This document shows, one piece after another, positions 42,197 through 53,639 of a DNA stretch of 64,000 nucleotides. Location: positions 4,631,484 to 4,695,483 of the forward strand of contig NZ_CP151099.1 in NCBI RefSeq assembly GCF_038096175.1, written 5' to 3'. The position numbers were made by a program, and so were the translations under genes. The notes below the pieces were generated by a model. The model saw nothing but the letters and a program-made list of their open reading frames with translations, ran no database searches and had not been told where the DNA came from. The stretch is from Nostoc sp. UHCC 0302. GTDB taxonomy: Bacteria; Cyanobacteriota; Cyanobacteriia; Cyanobacteriales; Nostocaceae. How positions within the stretch are numbered: the stretch's first letter is position 1; each line of letters begins with the position of its first letter.

Positions 42197-43069
42197 ATGA
42201 CTACATCCATTGCTCATTTAGGGCCTCCAGGCACTTATGCAGAACAAGCAACTGTTTTTTATGCCAACTGGCTAGTCAACAAGACGGGAATTGAAACTGT
42301 CTTATGCCCTTATCCCAGCATTGCCCAGTCACTCCAAGCTGTTGCTCAAGAACAAACCCAGTTAGCTGTTGTGCCAGTAGAAAATTCTATTGAAGGAAGT
42401 GTAACCATGACAATGGATACACTATGGCAGTTAGAGAGTTTGCGAATTCAGTTGGCTTTAGTCATGCCGATCGCCCATACATTAATTTCTTACGCCACTG
42501 ATTTAGATGGCATTAAAACTGTATATTCTCACCCGCAAGCACTGGCACAATGTCAGGGGTGGTTAGAGATGTTTCTTCCAAGTGTCCAGCTGATTCCAAC
42601 TAATTCCACAACAGAGTCGTTACAACAACTGGAAAGCAATAGAACCGCAGCAGTAATCGCATCTAGCAGAGCCGCTCAACTGTACAATCTGCCCATACTT
42701 GCCAACGGCATTAATGACTATCCAGAAAACTGTACTCGCTTTTGGGTAGTAAGTAAGGCTGATGCAGACACTAACTACTACATATCTTCAGCAGGTGCTA
42801 GCCATACGTCAATAGCTTTTAGCGTGCCTAAAAATGTACCAGGAGCGCTGCTTAAGCCCTTGCAAGTATTTGCTCAATTAGGGATTAACCTTAGCCGAAT
42901 TGAATCTCGTCCAACGAAGCGATCGCTAGGGGAATACTTATTTTTTGTTGATTTAGAATCAGATGTAGCCACACCACAAATGAAATCTGCTTTAGCAGAT
43001 TTATCCTCATACACAGAAATTTTAAAAATTTTTGGCGCTTACAATGTCTTATCAATCAGCCCTCTTTAA
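42197..43069 (+). CDS. pheA: Prephenate dehydratase
   Basis: A 290-residue enzyme converting prephenate to phenylpyruvate in phenylalanine synthesis. Landmarks are IAHLGPPGTYAEQAT, VVPVENSIEGSV, PIAHTLI, the TRF motif in ENCTRFWVVS and, in the C-terminal ACT regulatory domain, GALLKPLQVFAQLGINLSRI with ESRPTKRSLGEYLFF. The ACT domain should give feedback inhibition by phenylalanine. No chorismate mutase domain is present, as in other cyanobacteria. A 10-bp inverted repeat (AGTCAATAGT, 43075-43084 and 43103-43112) follows the stop. Confidence 0.95.
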   Translation: MTTSIAHLGPPGTYAEQATVFYANWLVNKTGIETVLCPYPSIAQSLQAVAQEQTQLAVVPVENSIEGSVTMTMDTLWQLESLRIQLALVMPIAHTLISYATDLDGIKTVYSHPQALAQCQGWLEMFLPSVQLIPTNSTTESLQQLESNRTAAVIASSRAAQLYNLPILANGINDYPENCTRFWVVSKADADTNYYISSAGASHTSIAFSVPKNVPGALLKPLQVFAQLGINLSRIESRPTKRSLGEYLFFVDLESDVATPQMKSALADLSSYTEILKIFGAYNVLSISPL

Positions 43070-43161
43070 TCAGTAGTCAATAGTCATCTAATCTCACTAA
43101 TAACTATTGACTCTGGGGGTATCTTCTTTTCCTATCAGAACACACAAATGAATACTAACTA

Positions 43162-43809
43162 TCAATCCTGATTAAAAGTGTCTTTGAGTACAGAGCGAGC
43201 TGCCAAGTGATTACGAGTAGAAGTTAAAATTTCTGCTTCCCGTTCTAGACGAGCGGCAGTATCTTGCATCTCTAGCAATGACTGCTGCTCTGCCGCAACA
43301 CCGTAGAGGTTGCTCGCTACCCAATAAGATAGCTCTGTTGGCAAATCCGGTAAATCTTCTGGTAATTCGATGTTTTGTTCAGTTAATTTAGCGGATAGCC
43401 GCACTACGTCTCGCAGCAGCTGTTCAACCTCAGAAGACAAAGGGCGCAAATCTTTGGTAGGCGTATGGTCTTCAATCCACTCAACTAAGCCAACGCGGTA
43501 TGGCTTTTCCCGAACATACTCTAATACTCGAAATCTTTGCTGCCCCAGTGTCAACATCTTCATGCGGTCATCTGGTAGCCGTTGGTGGTGAATTATTTCT
43601 GCACAGCAACCAATCTGTGCAATCGAGCCTTTTGTTCGATCTTCCATCAAGACCCCGAACCTGCGATCGCTCTCCAAAATCGTGTTCATCATGATTCGGT
43701 AGCGAAATTCAAATATATGTAGGGGTAATGGTCTTGTGGGAAACAGAACTACTTCGGGTAGCGGGAACAGAGGTAGTTCGCGAACTGCAATTTTAGAAGA
43801 TGATGCCAT
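43162..43809 (-). CDS. Lon protease N-terminal (substrate-binding) domain protein
   Basis: A 215-residue protein made of the Lon substrate-binding (PUA-like) N-domain without ATPase or protease: LPLFPLPEVVLFPTRPLPLH and IFEFRYRIMM, then GVLMEDRTKGSIAQIGCCAE and QRFRVLEYVREKPYRVGLVEW. Free N-domain proteins are widespread in cyanobacteria and plastids; their role is unknown. Located downstream of the str cluster, on the same strand, beyond the terminator after rpsJ; this position is often conserved in cyanobacteria. ATG at 43809. Confidence 0.9.
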   Translation of the reverse strand: MASSSKIAVRELPLFPLPEVVLFPTRPLPLHIFEFRYRIMMNTILESDRRFGVLMEDRTKGSIAQIGCCAEIIHHQRLPDDRMKMLTLGQQRFRVLEYVREKPYRVGLVEWIEDHTPTKDLRPLSSEVEQLLRDVVRLSAKLTEQNIELPEDLPDLPTELSYWVASNLYGVAAEQQSLLEMQDTAARLEREAEILTSTRNHLAARSVLKDTFNQD

Positions 43810-43905
43810 TGTTACTTTAGTATAAATTTAATCTTTAAAATTTATTCTTCTCTGCTTTTCCCGTACTCTTATTACATCTTATCATTTGTTTTACGGCTAA
43901 TAAAA

Positions 43906-43932
43906 AGCCCTGAGATAAATTTCTTCAGGGCT
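43906..43932 (-). terminator. Terminator after rpsJ (end of the str cluster)
   Basis: Arms AGCCCTGA (43906-43913) and TCAGGGCT (43925-43932). On the minus strand the hairpin is followed by TTTTTATTAG, about 95 bases past the rpsJ stop. A clear intrinsic terminator for the leftward cluster. Confidence 0.85.
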
Positions 43933-44027
43933 AGGTAAATATTCATACAAAAATTGAGATTTAAAAATCAAGAGTAAAGAAGTTATAACTCTAGACTCTT
44001 GACCATTGACACTTGACTAATAACTAA

Positions 44028-44345
44028 TTAAAGTTTGACTTCGATATCTACACCTGATGGCAGATCGAGTTTCATCAAGGCATCAATAGTTTTAGAAGAA
44101 GGCTGATAGATGTCAATAATCCGTCGATGGGTACGGGTTTCAAAGTGTTCCCGTGAATCCTTATCTACGTGAGGCGATCGCAGCACACAGTAAATCCGCC
44201 GTTTAGTTGGTAAAGGAATTGGGCCTATTGCTGTAGCATTGGTACGATTAGCTGTGTCTACAATCTTCTCGCAAGATGTATCCAATAGGCGTCGGTCAAA
44301 AGCTTGTAAGCGAATTCTAATTTTCTGCTGCTGTAGAGTTGCCAT
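44028..44345 (-). CDS. rpsJ: Ribosomal protein S10
   Basis: A 105-residue small-subunit protein. Landmarks: [40 protein letters not shown] (with the NusB/NusG-binding loop following) and [15 protein letters not shown]. The frame is open for 29 more codons upstream, but that region is a repeat-like spacer and [13 protein letters not shown] is the conserved start. In cyanobacteria rpsJ follows tuf at the end of the str cluster, as here. The spacer from tuf is unusually long (178 bases) and contains a strong hairpin. Confidence 0.97.
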   Translation of the reverse strand: MATLQQQKIRIRLQAFDRRLLDTSCEKIVDTANRTNATAIGPIPLPTKRRIYCVLRSPHVDKDSREHFETRTHRRIIDIYQPSSKTIDALMKLDLPSGVDIEVKL

Positions 44346-44461
44346 CTTTAATTGTCCAGGTTCGGAGTAATGGGGGGACTGGGGACTGGTGACTAGGGAT
44401 TGGGGATTGGGAAACCAATCTTTAATTCCCAATGCTCAGTATCTATATATTGAAGGAAGAG

Positions 44462-44499
44462 AAAGGAGCAGAGAGGCACTATACCATCTCTGCTCCTTT
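44462..44499 (-). terminator. 13-bp hairpin between tuf and rpsJ
   Basis: Perfect arms AAAGGAGCAGAGA (44462-44474) and TCTCTGCTCCTTT (44487-44499). On the minus strand it is followed by CTCTTCC, on the plus strand by TTTC. It lies 25 bases past the tuf stop and may partly terminate tuf, so that rpsJ is expressed from read-through or from its own promoter in the remaining spacer. Confidence 0.75.
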
Positions 44500-44523
44500 T
44501 TTCTCAGAGCAAAAAGGTGCTAT

Positions 44524-45753
<1,230 letters not shown>

Positions 45754-45776
45754 GAATGCTCATTTCCTTATTTTAA

Positions 45777-47855
45777 CTAAGCGTTCCCTTTGCTTTTTGC
45801 AATGATAGTTTCAGCTACGCTGCGAGGCACTTCTTCGTAGTGGCTGAACTCCATTGTGAAGATACCCCGACCTTGGGTCTTCGACCGGATATCAGTGGCG
45901 TAGCCAAACATGGTCGCCAGTGGAACTTTGGATGCCACCTTAGCGAGTCCCTGTTCAGTGCTTTGGCTTTCAATCTGCCCCCGACGGGAGATGAGGTCGC
46001 CAATGACGTTCCCGATAAAGTCTTCAGGAACTTCAACCTCAACTTTCATCATAGGCTCTAAAAGGACGGGTGAAGCTTTCAACACTGCCTCTTTCATCGC
46101 CATTGAACCAGCGATTTTGAAAGCCATTTCTGAAGAGTCTACATCGTGGTATGACCCATCAACTAGCGTTGCTTTCACATCAATCAGTGGATATCCAGCT
46201 AAAACACCGGATTCACAGCTTTCTTTCATTCCCTGTTCTGCGGGGCCTACGTACTCTTTAGGTACTGTACCACCGACAATCTTGGAAACAAATTCAAAGC
46301 CCGTACCAGGTTCTCCTGGCTCCAAATCGATCACGACGTGACCATACTGACCTTTACCACCGCTTTGGCGAATAAATTTGCCTTCAACTTTGTTGACGGC
46401 TTTGCGAATCGTTTCGCGGTAAGCTACTTGCGGCGCACCAACATTCGCTTCCACTTTAAATTCGCGTAACATCCGGTCTACGAGAATTTCTAAGTGTAGC
46501 TCTCCCATCCCTGCAATCACGGTTTGGTTGGTTTCCGGATCGACGCTGACGCGGAAGGTGGGATCTTCTTCAGACAAGGATTGCAAAGCTTTAGATAGCT
46601 TATCCATGTCGTTTTTGGTTTTGGGTTCAACCGCTACCGAGATCACAGGCTCAGGAATGAATAGAGATTCCAGAATCACTGGTGATCCTTCATCACTAAG
46701 TGTGTCACCTGTTAAGGTGTCTTTCAATCCCAATGCAGCACCCAAATCACCCGCCCGCATTTCATCAACGTCAAGTCGTTCATCCGCTTTTAAAATCACC
46801 AGACGGGAAATCCGTTCTTTCTTGTTCTTGGTAGCGTTGAGAACGTAACTACCTTTTTTCAGAACACCAGAATAAACGCGAACGAAGGTGAGGCGACCGT
46901 ATGGGTCAGCCATAATCTTGAATGCCAGAGCAGATAAAGGCTCATTGTCATCCGCGTGGCGCTCAACAGTATCGCCATTTGGCAATGTGCCTTGAATTGC
47001 TGGTACATCAATTGGTGCAGGCAGGTAATCTACAACTGCATCCAGCATTAACTGTACGCCTTTGTTTTTAAATGCTGATCCACAAAGTACTGGCACAATC
47101 GTACCGGCAACTGTACCCTTACGTAAGGCAGAACGGATTTCATCTTCTGTAAGTTCTTCGCCCTCGAAGTACTTAGTCATTAGATCGTCATCGGTTTCTG
47201 CCACCGCTTCTACAAGCTTGGTGCGGTATTCTTCTGCTTGTTCTTGCAATTCTGCCGGAATATCCGTTTCTTCGATATCGGTTCCTTGGTCGTTGTTGTA
47301 AATGTATGCACGCAACCGCACCAAGTCAACAATGCCCTTGAAGTCGTTTTCACTACCAATTGGTAGCTGAATGGCGATCGCATTTGCCCGCAAGCGATCA
47401 CGCAACTGATCGTGAACTCTGTAGAAGTTCGCTCCTGTGCGATCCATCTTGTTGATGAAGGCGATCCGAGGTACTTTGTAACGGTCTGCTTGCCGCCACA
47501 CTGTCTCGGATTGTGGTTGTACACCGCCCACAGAACAAAATACTGCGATTACACCATCCAACACACGCATGGAACGTTCAACTTCAATTGTGAAGTCTAC
47601 GTGGCCAGGAGTATCGATAATGTTAATTTGATGATCTTTCCAACTGGTACTGATAGCTGCAGCAGTAATGGTGATTCCCCGTTCCCGCTCTTGCTCCATC
47701 CAGTCCGTTACAGCGGTTCCTTCATGAACTTCGCCGATTTTATGAATTATTCCAGAGTAAAACAATATTCTCTCTGTTGTCGTGGTTTTGCCCGCATCTA
47801 TATGCGCCGCAATCCCAATGTTGCGTACTCTCTCTAGCGGGATCGTACGTGCCAC
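45777..47855 (-). CDS. fusA: Elongation factor G
   Basis: A 692-residue translocase GTPase. G1 [16 protein letters not shown]3 [12 protein letters not shown]4 NKMDRTG, then domain III-V landmarks ([56 protein letters not shown]). Third gene of the leftward str cluster, 139 bases after rpsG. The order and sequence are ordinary for a cyanobacterium. ATG start at 47855. Confidence 0.98.
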   Translation of the reverse strand: MARTIPLERVRNIGIAAHIDAGKTTTTERILFYSGIIHKIGEVHEGTAVTDWMEQERERGITITAAAISTSWKDHQINIIDTPGHVDFTIEVERSMRVLDGVIAVFCSVGGVQPQSETVWRQADRYKVPRIAFINKMDRTGANFYRVHDQLRDRLRANAIAIQLPIGSENDFKGIVDLVRLRAYIYNNDQGTDIEETDIPAELQEQAEEYRTKLVEAVAETDDDLMTKYFEGEELTEDEIRSALRKGTVAGTIVPVLCGSAFKNKGVQLMLDAVVDYLPAPIDVPAIQGTLPNGDTVERHADDNEPLSALAFKIMADPYGRLTFVRVYSGVLKKGSYVLNATKNKKERISRLVILKADERLDVDEMRAGDLGAALGLKDTLTGDTLSDEGSPVILESLFIPEPVISVAVEPKTKNDMDKLSKALQSLSEEDPTFRVSVDPETNQTVIAGMGELHLEILVDRMLREFKVEANVGAPQVAYRETIRKAVNKVEGKFIRQSGGKGQYGHVVIDLEPGEPGTGFEFVSKIVGGTVPKEYVGPAEQGMKESCESGVLAGYPLIDVKATLVDGSYHDVDSSEMAFKIAGSMAMKEAVLKASPVLLEPMMKVEVEVPEDFIGNVIGDLISRRGQIESQSTEQGLAKVASKVPLATMFGYATDIRSKTQGRGIFTMEFSHYEEVPRSVAETIIAKSKGNA

Positions 47856-47994
47856 AGCTGCCTCCTATAATTTTTGCCTCATGATATCTTGTATATTACT
47901 CTTTGTTAAGATTCTATACTTTTACGGAAAACCGCCTTTTCTTCAGAGATACACGATATACCGCTTTGGAAAGGGCGATATATCGCTTTTCTAC

Positions 47995-48465
47995 TTAGTA
48001 ACGATAATGAGCAAATGCTTTATTTGCTTCCGCCATCCGGTGCGTTTCTTCACGCTTCCGAATCGCATTTCCAGTTTCGTTGGCAGCGTCCATTAACTCA
48101 TTTGCCAGCCTGCTGGCCATTGTGCGTCCTGGTCTAGACCGAGAAAATTGCACTAGCCAACGCAGTGCTAGGGTAGTACCCCGTTCTGAACGAACTTCCA
48201 TTGGTACTTGATAGGTTGCTCCGCCAACTCGCCGAGCTTTTACTTCTACCAAAGGCGTTGCATTCCGCACTGCTCTTTCAAAGGTTTCTAAGGCATTACC
48301 GCCAGTGCGTTCCTCAATAGTTTTCAATGCCTCATACACAATCCGCGCGGCAAGTGATTTCTTGCCATGACGCATGATCCGCCTGATAATCATGCTTACA
48401 AGGCGACTGTTATACACTGAGTCAGACGGAACTGGGCGCCTTTGAATAACACCACGACGAGACAT
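47995..48465 (-). CDS. rpsG: Ribosomal protein S7
   Basis: A 156-residue small-subunit protein that organises the 16S rRNA 3' domain: [52 protein letters not shown]. Length is standard. It follows rpsL after an unusually long 393-bp spacer. ATG at 48465. Confidence 0.98.
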   Translation of the reverse strand: MSRRGVIQRRPVPSDSVYNSRLVSMIIRRIMRHGKKSLAARIVYEALKTIEERTGGNALETFERAVRNATPLVEVKARRVGGATYQVPMEVRSERGTTLALRWLVQFSRSRPGRTMASRLANELMDAANETGNAIRKREETHRMAEANKAFAHYRY

Positions 48466-48858
48466 ACTTCACCTTTAAATCGGATTTGGCAACGAAATTA
48501 TATGCTATCAAACACCGGAAACTAAAAGCGACGGGTTCCACCGCTTTATAGGTTTCTCAATTTTGTCTTTCTTTAAGTTGCAGCGATGCTGACCTATGGA
48601 ATTGCTACCTGCAACTAAACACACAATACGACCACAGTATAAACTTTAATATTTAAATTAAAATCTGTTGTCGCTTACAGGATTCTGCTTAAAACTTGAT
48701 GCACTTGCTCGCTTAGTGCCGTGTGTGACTTAGTTTTTTGAAACAGACGCAACAGCTTTCATGACTGTTTTTCCAAAGCCAACGCTGAGCTTTTTCTATT
48801 ACTCAGCGTTTTTGAAGAACGACGATTAGCCGCATTGAATGCGATTAATCGCCTAATC
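48466..48858. other. Long rpsL-rpsG intercistronic spacer with hairpins
   Basis: A 393-bp spacer within the str cluster contains a perfect 9-bp hairpin, AACGCTGAG (48781-48789) with CTCAGCGTT (48802-48810), and the palindrome GCGATTAATCGC close to rpsL. This can attenuate or process the rpsL mRNA, or contain a separate promoter for rpsG. No gene was found. Confidence 0.55.
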
Positions 48859-49245
48859 CTACTTTTTCGCCCCTTCTTTCGGACGCTTGGTTCCATACTT
48901 GGAACGACCTTGCTTGCGGTCTTTGACTCCGGCTGTATCTAAGGTGCCGCGGATAATGTGGTATCTCACGCCCGGTAAGTCCTTAACCCGACCGCCACGA
49001 ATCATTACAACTGAGTGTTCTTGCAAGTTGTGGCCAATTCCTGGGATGTAAGCTGTAACTTCAAACCCAGAAGTTAGCCGTACTCTTGCTACTTTACGTA
49101 GAGCTGAGTTAGGCTTTTTAGGTGTGGTCGTGTATACTCTGGTACAAACCCCCCGACGTTGAGGGCATTGCTTCAGAGCTGGGGACTTTGTTTTCTGACG
49201 CGCTTTTTCGCGTTCGTTCCGTATTAGCTGCTGTATGGTTGGCAT
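48859..49245 (-). CDS. rpsL: Ribosomal protein S12
   Basis: A 128-residue protein of the decoding centre. Landmarks: [39 protein letters not shown] (Lys42-equivalent region involved in streptomycin action) and [16 protein letters not shown]. The residues there are the ordinary sensitive-type ones. First gene of the leftward cluster, normal length. ATG at 49245. Confidence 0.98.
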   Translation of the reverse strand: MPTIQQLIRNEREKARQKTKSPALKQCPQRRGVCTRVYTTTPKKPNSALRKVARVRLTSGFEVTAYIPGIGHNLQEHSVVMIRGGRVKDLPGVRYHIIRGTLDTAGVKDRKQGRSKYGTKRPKEGAKK

Positions 49246-49355
49246 GAGTTACAGCGCGTAAAGCTGCTTAGGGTCTAAGTTTTAACAAATCCTAATTATA
49301 ACTTTTTTTATGGTTTTATGTCAATTATCATTTTATTCTTTGTAAATACCAATGA

Positions 49356-49682
49356 CTAATGACTAATGCTGAAGGAATTGCCACAACCACAGGTGGCGAT
49401 CGCTTGGGGATTGTGGAAGCGAAAACCACCACCCATCAAATCCTCTGAATAATCTAGTGTCAAACCGTTGATGTAATTCAAGCTTTGGGCGTCTATGACT
49501 ACTTGAATCCCATCCAAATCAAAAACGCGATCGCTAACTTCTTCTGCTTGAGCAAATGACATTTCGTAGAACCATCCGGAACAGCCACCAGACTTAACAG
49601 CCAATCGAAATAAAAGGTTTGGCTGCTGCTTAGATTTTATTCGCCCGATTTCACTTGCGGCTGCTTGACTCAGATGAATCAT
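49356..49682 (-). CDS. IscA/SufA (HesB-type) iron-sulfur assembly protein
   Basis: A 108-residue A-type carrier/scaffold for iron-sulfur clusters. The three conserved cysteines are Cys34 in SGGCSGWFYEM and those in CGCGNSF near the C-terminus. In full-length relatives these bind a 2Fe-2S or 4Fe-4S cluster or iron. It starts at ATG 49682 with MIHLSQAAASEIGRI. It lies upstream of rpsL on the same strand with a 110-bp gap. Which of the cyanobacterial A-type proteins (IscA or SufA) it is cannot be settled by eye. Confidence 0.88.
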   Translation of the reverse strand: MIHLSQAAASEIGRIKSKQQPNLLFRLAVKSGGCSGWFYEMSFAQAEEVSDRVFDLDGIQVVIDAQSLNYINGLTLDYSEDLMGGGFRFHNPQAIATCGCGNSFSISH

Positions 49683-49979
49683 GGAATTAGTTTTTTGCCA
49701 TATAGTAAATCATTTTGTTTTCCATCAGTTTGGGAGTGTTTGTATGTTCACTCTCCACTTGGATGAGTATCGCTAATCCCGGCTATAGCTATGTATTATT
49801 TTGATTTGCACATCTACATTTATCTAGTAGATAATTATTTTAGCACTATGATGCAACAAGTTCCCACCTTAACCAGGCAGGAACTTCTTGTGTGCAGAAG
49901 TTATAAAGTACTTGCTTGCACAAAAATATATTCAGTTTTAAATAAAAGCCTTTTTTGCTTTAGTAGAGCTTTGTTGATT

Positions 49980-50399
49980 TTAATCCTTAGTACGGGCGTA
50001 GTCATCTTGGTAGCGGATGATATCATCTTCACCTAGATACTCGCCATTTTGGACTTCAATCAATACTAAGGGAATCACTCCAGGATTCTCTAAACGATGA
50101 GCTGTACACTGAGGTACATAAGTTGACTGATTGTTGCCTAGCAATATTTCTTGCTCACCACAAACAACTCTAGCTGTACCAGAGACGACAATCCAATGTT
50201 CGCTACGGTGGTGGTGCATTTGCAGACTGAGGCGGTGTCCAGACTTAACTTCTATGCGTTTAATTTTATATCCACGTCCTTCTTCCAATACTGTGAAAGA
50301 ACCCCAAGGACGCAACTCAGTTGCCGCAACTCCTCTGGAAGTGATAGCTGAAGGTAGGTGTAGAGTGTTATTCTGTGTGGTTTCTTGATATTGAGCCAT
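49980..50399 (-). CDS. Cupin-domain protein (mannose-6-phosphate isomerase type II C-terminal-like)
   Basis: A 139-residue protein starting at ATG 50399 (MAQYQETTQNN), seven codons inside the longest frame; GAGG lies six bases upstream. The cupin metal-binding motif is HHHRSEHWIVVSGTARVV, and PWGSFTVLEEGRGYKIKRIEV matches the second-motif start of type II phosphomannose isomerase/GDP-mannose pyrophosphorylase. It has only the isomerase half, not the nucleotidyl transferase domain. It probably isomerises mannose-6-phosphate or a related sugar phosphate. Solo gene. Confidence 0.85.
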   Translation of the reverse strand: MAQYQETTQNNTLHLPSAITSRGVAATELRPWGSFTVLEEGRGYKIKRIEVKSGHRLSLQMHHHRSEHWIVVSGTARVVCGEQEILLGNNQSTYVPQCTAHRLENPGVIPLVLIEVQNGEYLGEDDIIRYQDDYARTKD

Positions 50400-50420
50400 A
50401 ATTACCTCATTTGGAGACAT

Positions 50421-50814
50421 AACAAACCGTTCGTACTCTTAAGTATTGATGAAAAAATCTTGTTTGGCGCTATCGTGCAACCTTGAAAATCAGCAATCTA
50501 ATCCCACCTCGATAAAGATAGCAAAAGCAGACCTGATGGTGTAAACCACTACTACTAAAACTGTTAAGTCTATACCAAGTCTTCATTAAGTTAAATGACA
50601 GCTTAGTCTAAACTTTAAAAAAGTATGAGGCATTGAGAGTGCTGAGTTAGGAGTTAGGAGTTAAGAGTCAAGAGTAAGTTATTTCTCCCCCTGCTCCCCG
50701 GTCACTGAGCGTAGCCGTAAAGCCTGCGGCATAGCTGCGCTTAGGGCGCAGCCTCTCGTAGAGAAGTGCTGCCCCCTGCCTCTGTGTCCCTCAATCTCCC
50801 TAATCCTCAATACC
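50421..50814. repeat. Spacer with AGGAGTTAGGAGTTA and GTAAAGCCT-type repeats
   Basis: After about 200 AT-rich bases come tandem GAGTTAG units (about 50640-50680), then a GC-rich palindromic repeat (50708-50765) with GTAAAGCCTGCGGCATAGC and the hairpin GCTGCGC/GCGCAGC. The sequence GTAAAGCCTnnGGCATAGC recurs at about 59783-59801. No gene is seen. Confidence 0.65.
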
Positions 50815-52914
50815 TCATGGCTGCTGTTGTAGGAAAATACCAATGCCGTTGTGAACGCGAGCAGCAGTATTAGGGGAACGGTCGAGTAGTTGCCCTCCTA
50901 AGTAAAGACTAGTAGAACTACCACCGTCCAAATTTAGGGCATCCACACATCCTAGCAACTGCATGAGTTGGGCGTGTTCTGCTAAGGTAGGGCCATAACC
51001 ACCAGCGCGATTGTGTACGGCAGCAATCATCAAAGTGCCTGTTGAGGTTGTGCAAATACCGCTACGAATAGCCTTTTCTGCAATAAAGGCAGGACTGAAT
51101 TTTTCGCTTTTGGCATCGAGAACAATTTGACCGTTTTGCACTAACAACGGCCCAGCTCCGACAATGTAAGGGTAACGGCTAAAATTAGCCGGAGTAGTGG
51201 CGCTAGTAATACTTACTGCTGTGCCAATAGGTAGCTGTGAAACAGTAGTGGCAGCGTTGCCGCGTAAGGTTAGCAAATAGCCATCGTGGGGAATGGGAAA
51301 GGCAGTCTGTCCTCCTTTGCCACCTGGTAACTGATTGATAATTTGGTTGTTCTGGACAACAAGAATGATTTCGTTATCTGTCAGGGATGTGTAGGTTGCT
51401 CCCCAAACTGGTGTATAACGAGCAATACCAGCCTGCACATAACCGCTGTTGAGAAATAAAATTGGTAATCGCAGGTTATTTGCAACGAGCAATGTTTCTT
51501 CTAAGGTAAGGCGACCAAAGTAAAATTGTCCAGAATCATTCCAGGCGATCGCACCTCGGTTAAGAATCGGGCCTGATAACCACTGCCCATCTCGACGAAT
51601 CGCACCTAAGGGTAATCTGTTATTGCGGTTAAAGTAACCACCGTTAATTGCAGCTACCGCTAAGTAGCGTTGTGCTGTTTGAATTAAGGGAGCAGTACCA
51701 GTAAGAGTATCAAGGTTAGTCCATATGGGTTTCAGCGTCAGCCCAAATTTGCGGGGATTGACTTCCAACCAAACCACAGGGAAGCGGTCTGTACCTAACT
51801 TGATAAAATGCTGTCGCCAACGTAACCCTGTTGCCCAAGTTATATCTCGCTCTTGTAGGGCATCAGGTCGAATATTAATAATCAGACGATTGGGGTTAGC
51901 TACAGTATTAATTTGAGGAGATTGACCAAAGGGAACGCTTAGATGAATAACTGTTCGGTTGTTAACTACCTCCACTTGTGTAATTAGTGGTTCAGGGGCT
52001 GGTGATGATGGGATTACTGGTGCTGGTGTAACTGGTAATAATTGTTTGAGCTGGTCTGGCAGTGATGGAGGCGGTGCTACTGGTGCTATTGGCGGCAATG
52101 GGGTATAGCGTTCTATTAAAGCAGTATCGGCTATTCCATCTAGGGTAATTGTCCACTCTCTATTTGGTGGTGCAGTTGATTGAGAGGTTGGCGTGTCTGG
52201 ATCTTGTGATTGAGTTTGCTGTTTTTTAATTGGTAAACCTTGTGTAAGTTGCCACGCAGTTGGACGATCTAAATCGACGACAACACGAGCCGTTTGTAAA
52301 GTCGCAACATCTGCATCTGAAGCTAGGGGACTCTGAACAATATTTGTCACTCTCGCTTTTGGGGCGACAATCACCAAAGTGTTAGCATTGGGTTGTATCT
52401 GCCATCCTACAGTTTGAGCAAAATTACTAATATCTAGATATCGATATGCTCCTAACAGGCGGGTGGCTAAAACCAGCGGTTTTGTCACTGAAGAGAACCA
52501 CTGTACTGGTTGTTTAGCTGGATTATTGCTGTTTAAAAAATCTACCCCTATTAACTGCCTAAATACCCCGTCACTAAGATGTGTTGTTACTTGCTTACTA
52601 GTTCCACGTTGCTGTAACCAAGCTCCTGGTAAAGTGCGACCATTAAAAGAAATTTGATTGCCAGAATATAGCACCCCCGGTAAAGAAGATGCAGGTGATC
52701 GCGTGGCGGGCAGTGTCGAAGGCGATCGCGGAGTCACAATTGGTAATGGTTTGGTATTAGTTGGAGGTTCTTGGGCGTTAGTAGCACAGGTAGCAGTTAA
52801 GCACAGTGTTGTTAAAAATATTGGTGATACAGTAGCCTGAAATAACTTGCTATTACCAATAAGGGCAATAATATTGAAATATTCTTGTCTGCAACAATTT
52901 AGCATTTTTACCAT
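50815..52914 (-). CDS. Exported phosphodiester glycosidase family protein
   Basis: A 699-residue exported protein. A hydrophobic segment near 30-45 (ATVSPIFLTTLCLTATCA) is a signal sequence; the true start may be a later Met (MLNCC at the fourth codon). Residues about 60-300 contain AMIN-like beta domains (QTARVVVDLDRPTAWQLTQ; TVIHLSVPFGQSPQINTV). The C-terminal 300 residues are the NAGPA-type phosphodiester glycosidase domain: VAAINGGYFNRNNRLPLGAI, then LNLDGGSSTSLYLGG and a final VHNGIGIF. Such enzymes trim or detach exopolysaccharide or cell-wall sugars. No linked polysaccharide genes. Confidence 0.85.
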   Translation of the reverse strand: MVKMLNCCRQEYFNIIALIGNSKLFQATVSPIFLTTLCLTATCATNAQEPPTNTKPLPIVTPRSPSTLPATRSPASSLPGVLYSGNQISFNGRTLPGAWLQQRGTSKQVTTHLSDGVFRQLIGVDFLNSNNPAKQPVQWFSSVTKPLVLATRLLGAYRYLDISNFAQTVGWQIQPNANTLVIVAPKARVTNIVQSPLASDADVATLQTARVVVDLDRPTAWQLTQGLPIKKQQTQSQDPDTPTSQSTAPPNREWTITLDGIADTALIERYTPLPPIAPVAPPPSLPDQLKQLLPVTPAPVIPSSPAPEPLITQVEVVNNRTVIHLSVPFGQSPQINTVANPNRLIINIRPDALQERDITWATGLRWRQHFIKLGTDRFPVVWLEVNPRKFGLTLKPIWTNLDTLTGTAPLIQTAQRYLAVAAINGGYFNRNNRLPLGAIRRDGQWLSGPILNRGAIAWNDSGQFYFGRLTLEETLLVANNLRLPILFLNSGYVQAGIARYTPVWGATYTSLTDNEIILVVQNNQIINQLPGGKGGQTAFPIPHDGYLLTLRGNAATTVSQLPIGTAVSITSATTPANFSRYPYIVGAGPLLVQNGQIVLDAKSEKFSPAFIAEKAIRSGICTTSTGTLMIAAVHNRAGGYGPTLAEHAQLMQLLGCVDALNLDGGSSTSLYLGGQLLDRSPNTAARVHNGIGIFLQQQP

Positions 52915-53639
52915 TATTTACTACGTACTTTTGAAAGTTATCACTGAAGTTGCAAGCTGACTAATTATTTGAAGATATTAAGAAATCATGATTTTGCTTT
53001 TGAATAAATGTGATATCTTATATGTTGGATTGCTATCTCTTTTAAAGCAAACAAGCAATTTTACTAATAAAGCACTCCCACTAGGTGTTTTAACTATTAC
53101 TAATTTCAACCAAACATGGTTGCTACTTCAGTGAAGTTTAGTTAGTAGTAAGACAGGTGGCAACACGTAAGCAGCAAAAATAAAAATCTAGACGACAACA
53201 GAGATATTTGGGAATTGTCAAATGGGTATATAGTGTAATACGCTGAATTTTGTTGCAGAATCATGATTATTGCGGCACTCATTAGAGTCAAGCGTTCAGT
53301 TTAAATTCTGTTTTAGGTAAGCAGTGACAGGCTCTACCAGACTATCAGGATGCATCTGGAATAAGGGAATTGAGAAAATACTTAGCTTCACGATATAAAT
53401 AGAAGACTACCAGGGCAATAAGATTGTCCGGGCGTAGGTGTTTTGTCTAACACCGCATAAACACATAAAAAATAACGCAATAATTTTAACACGGGTGTAC
53501 CAAAAAGCAAATCCGAAGTTAAAATTTTTTTTCCCTAAATTTCAGTCGTTGTGTATTTCTCTATAACTAAATTTAGTTAGAAATTTTTCTCATAAGCAGC
53601 GGCAAAATTGGTAACTCAACATTTCATCAGGAACAGGGT
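52915..53639. other. Upstream region of glutamate synthase
   Basis: A 725-bp divergent spacer. A hairpin GGTGTT/AACACC (53437-53442 with 53449-53454) and an A/T-rich stretch before the ATG are visible. Cyanobacterial glutamate synthase genes are often under nitrogen control, but I did not find a convincing NtcA site (GTA-N8-TAC) by eye. No gene was seen. Confidence 0.5.

Noticed and set aside
46528-46848. 106-codon plus-strand frame inside fusA
   Set aside because: Antisense of the conserved EF-G gene, Ser/Arg-rich, typical shadow.
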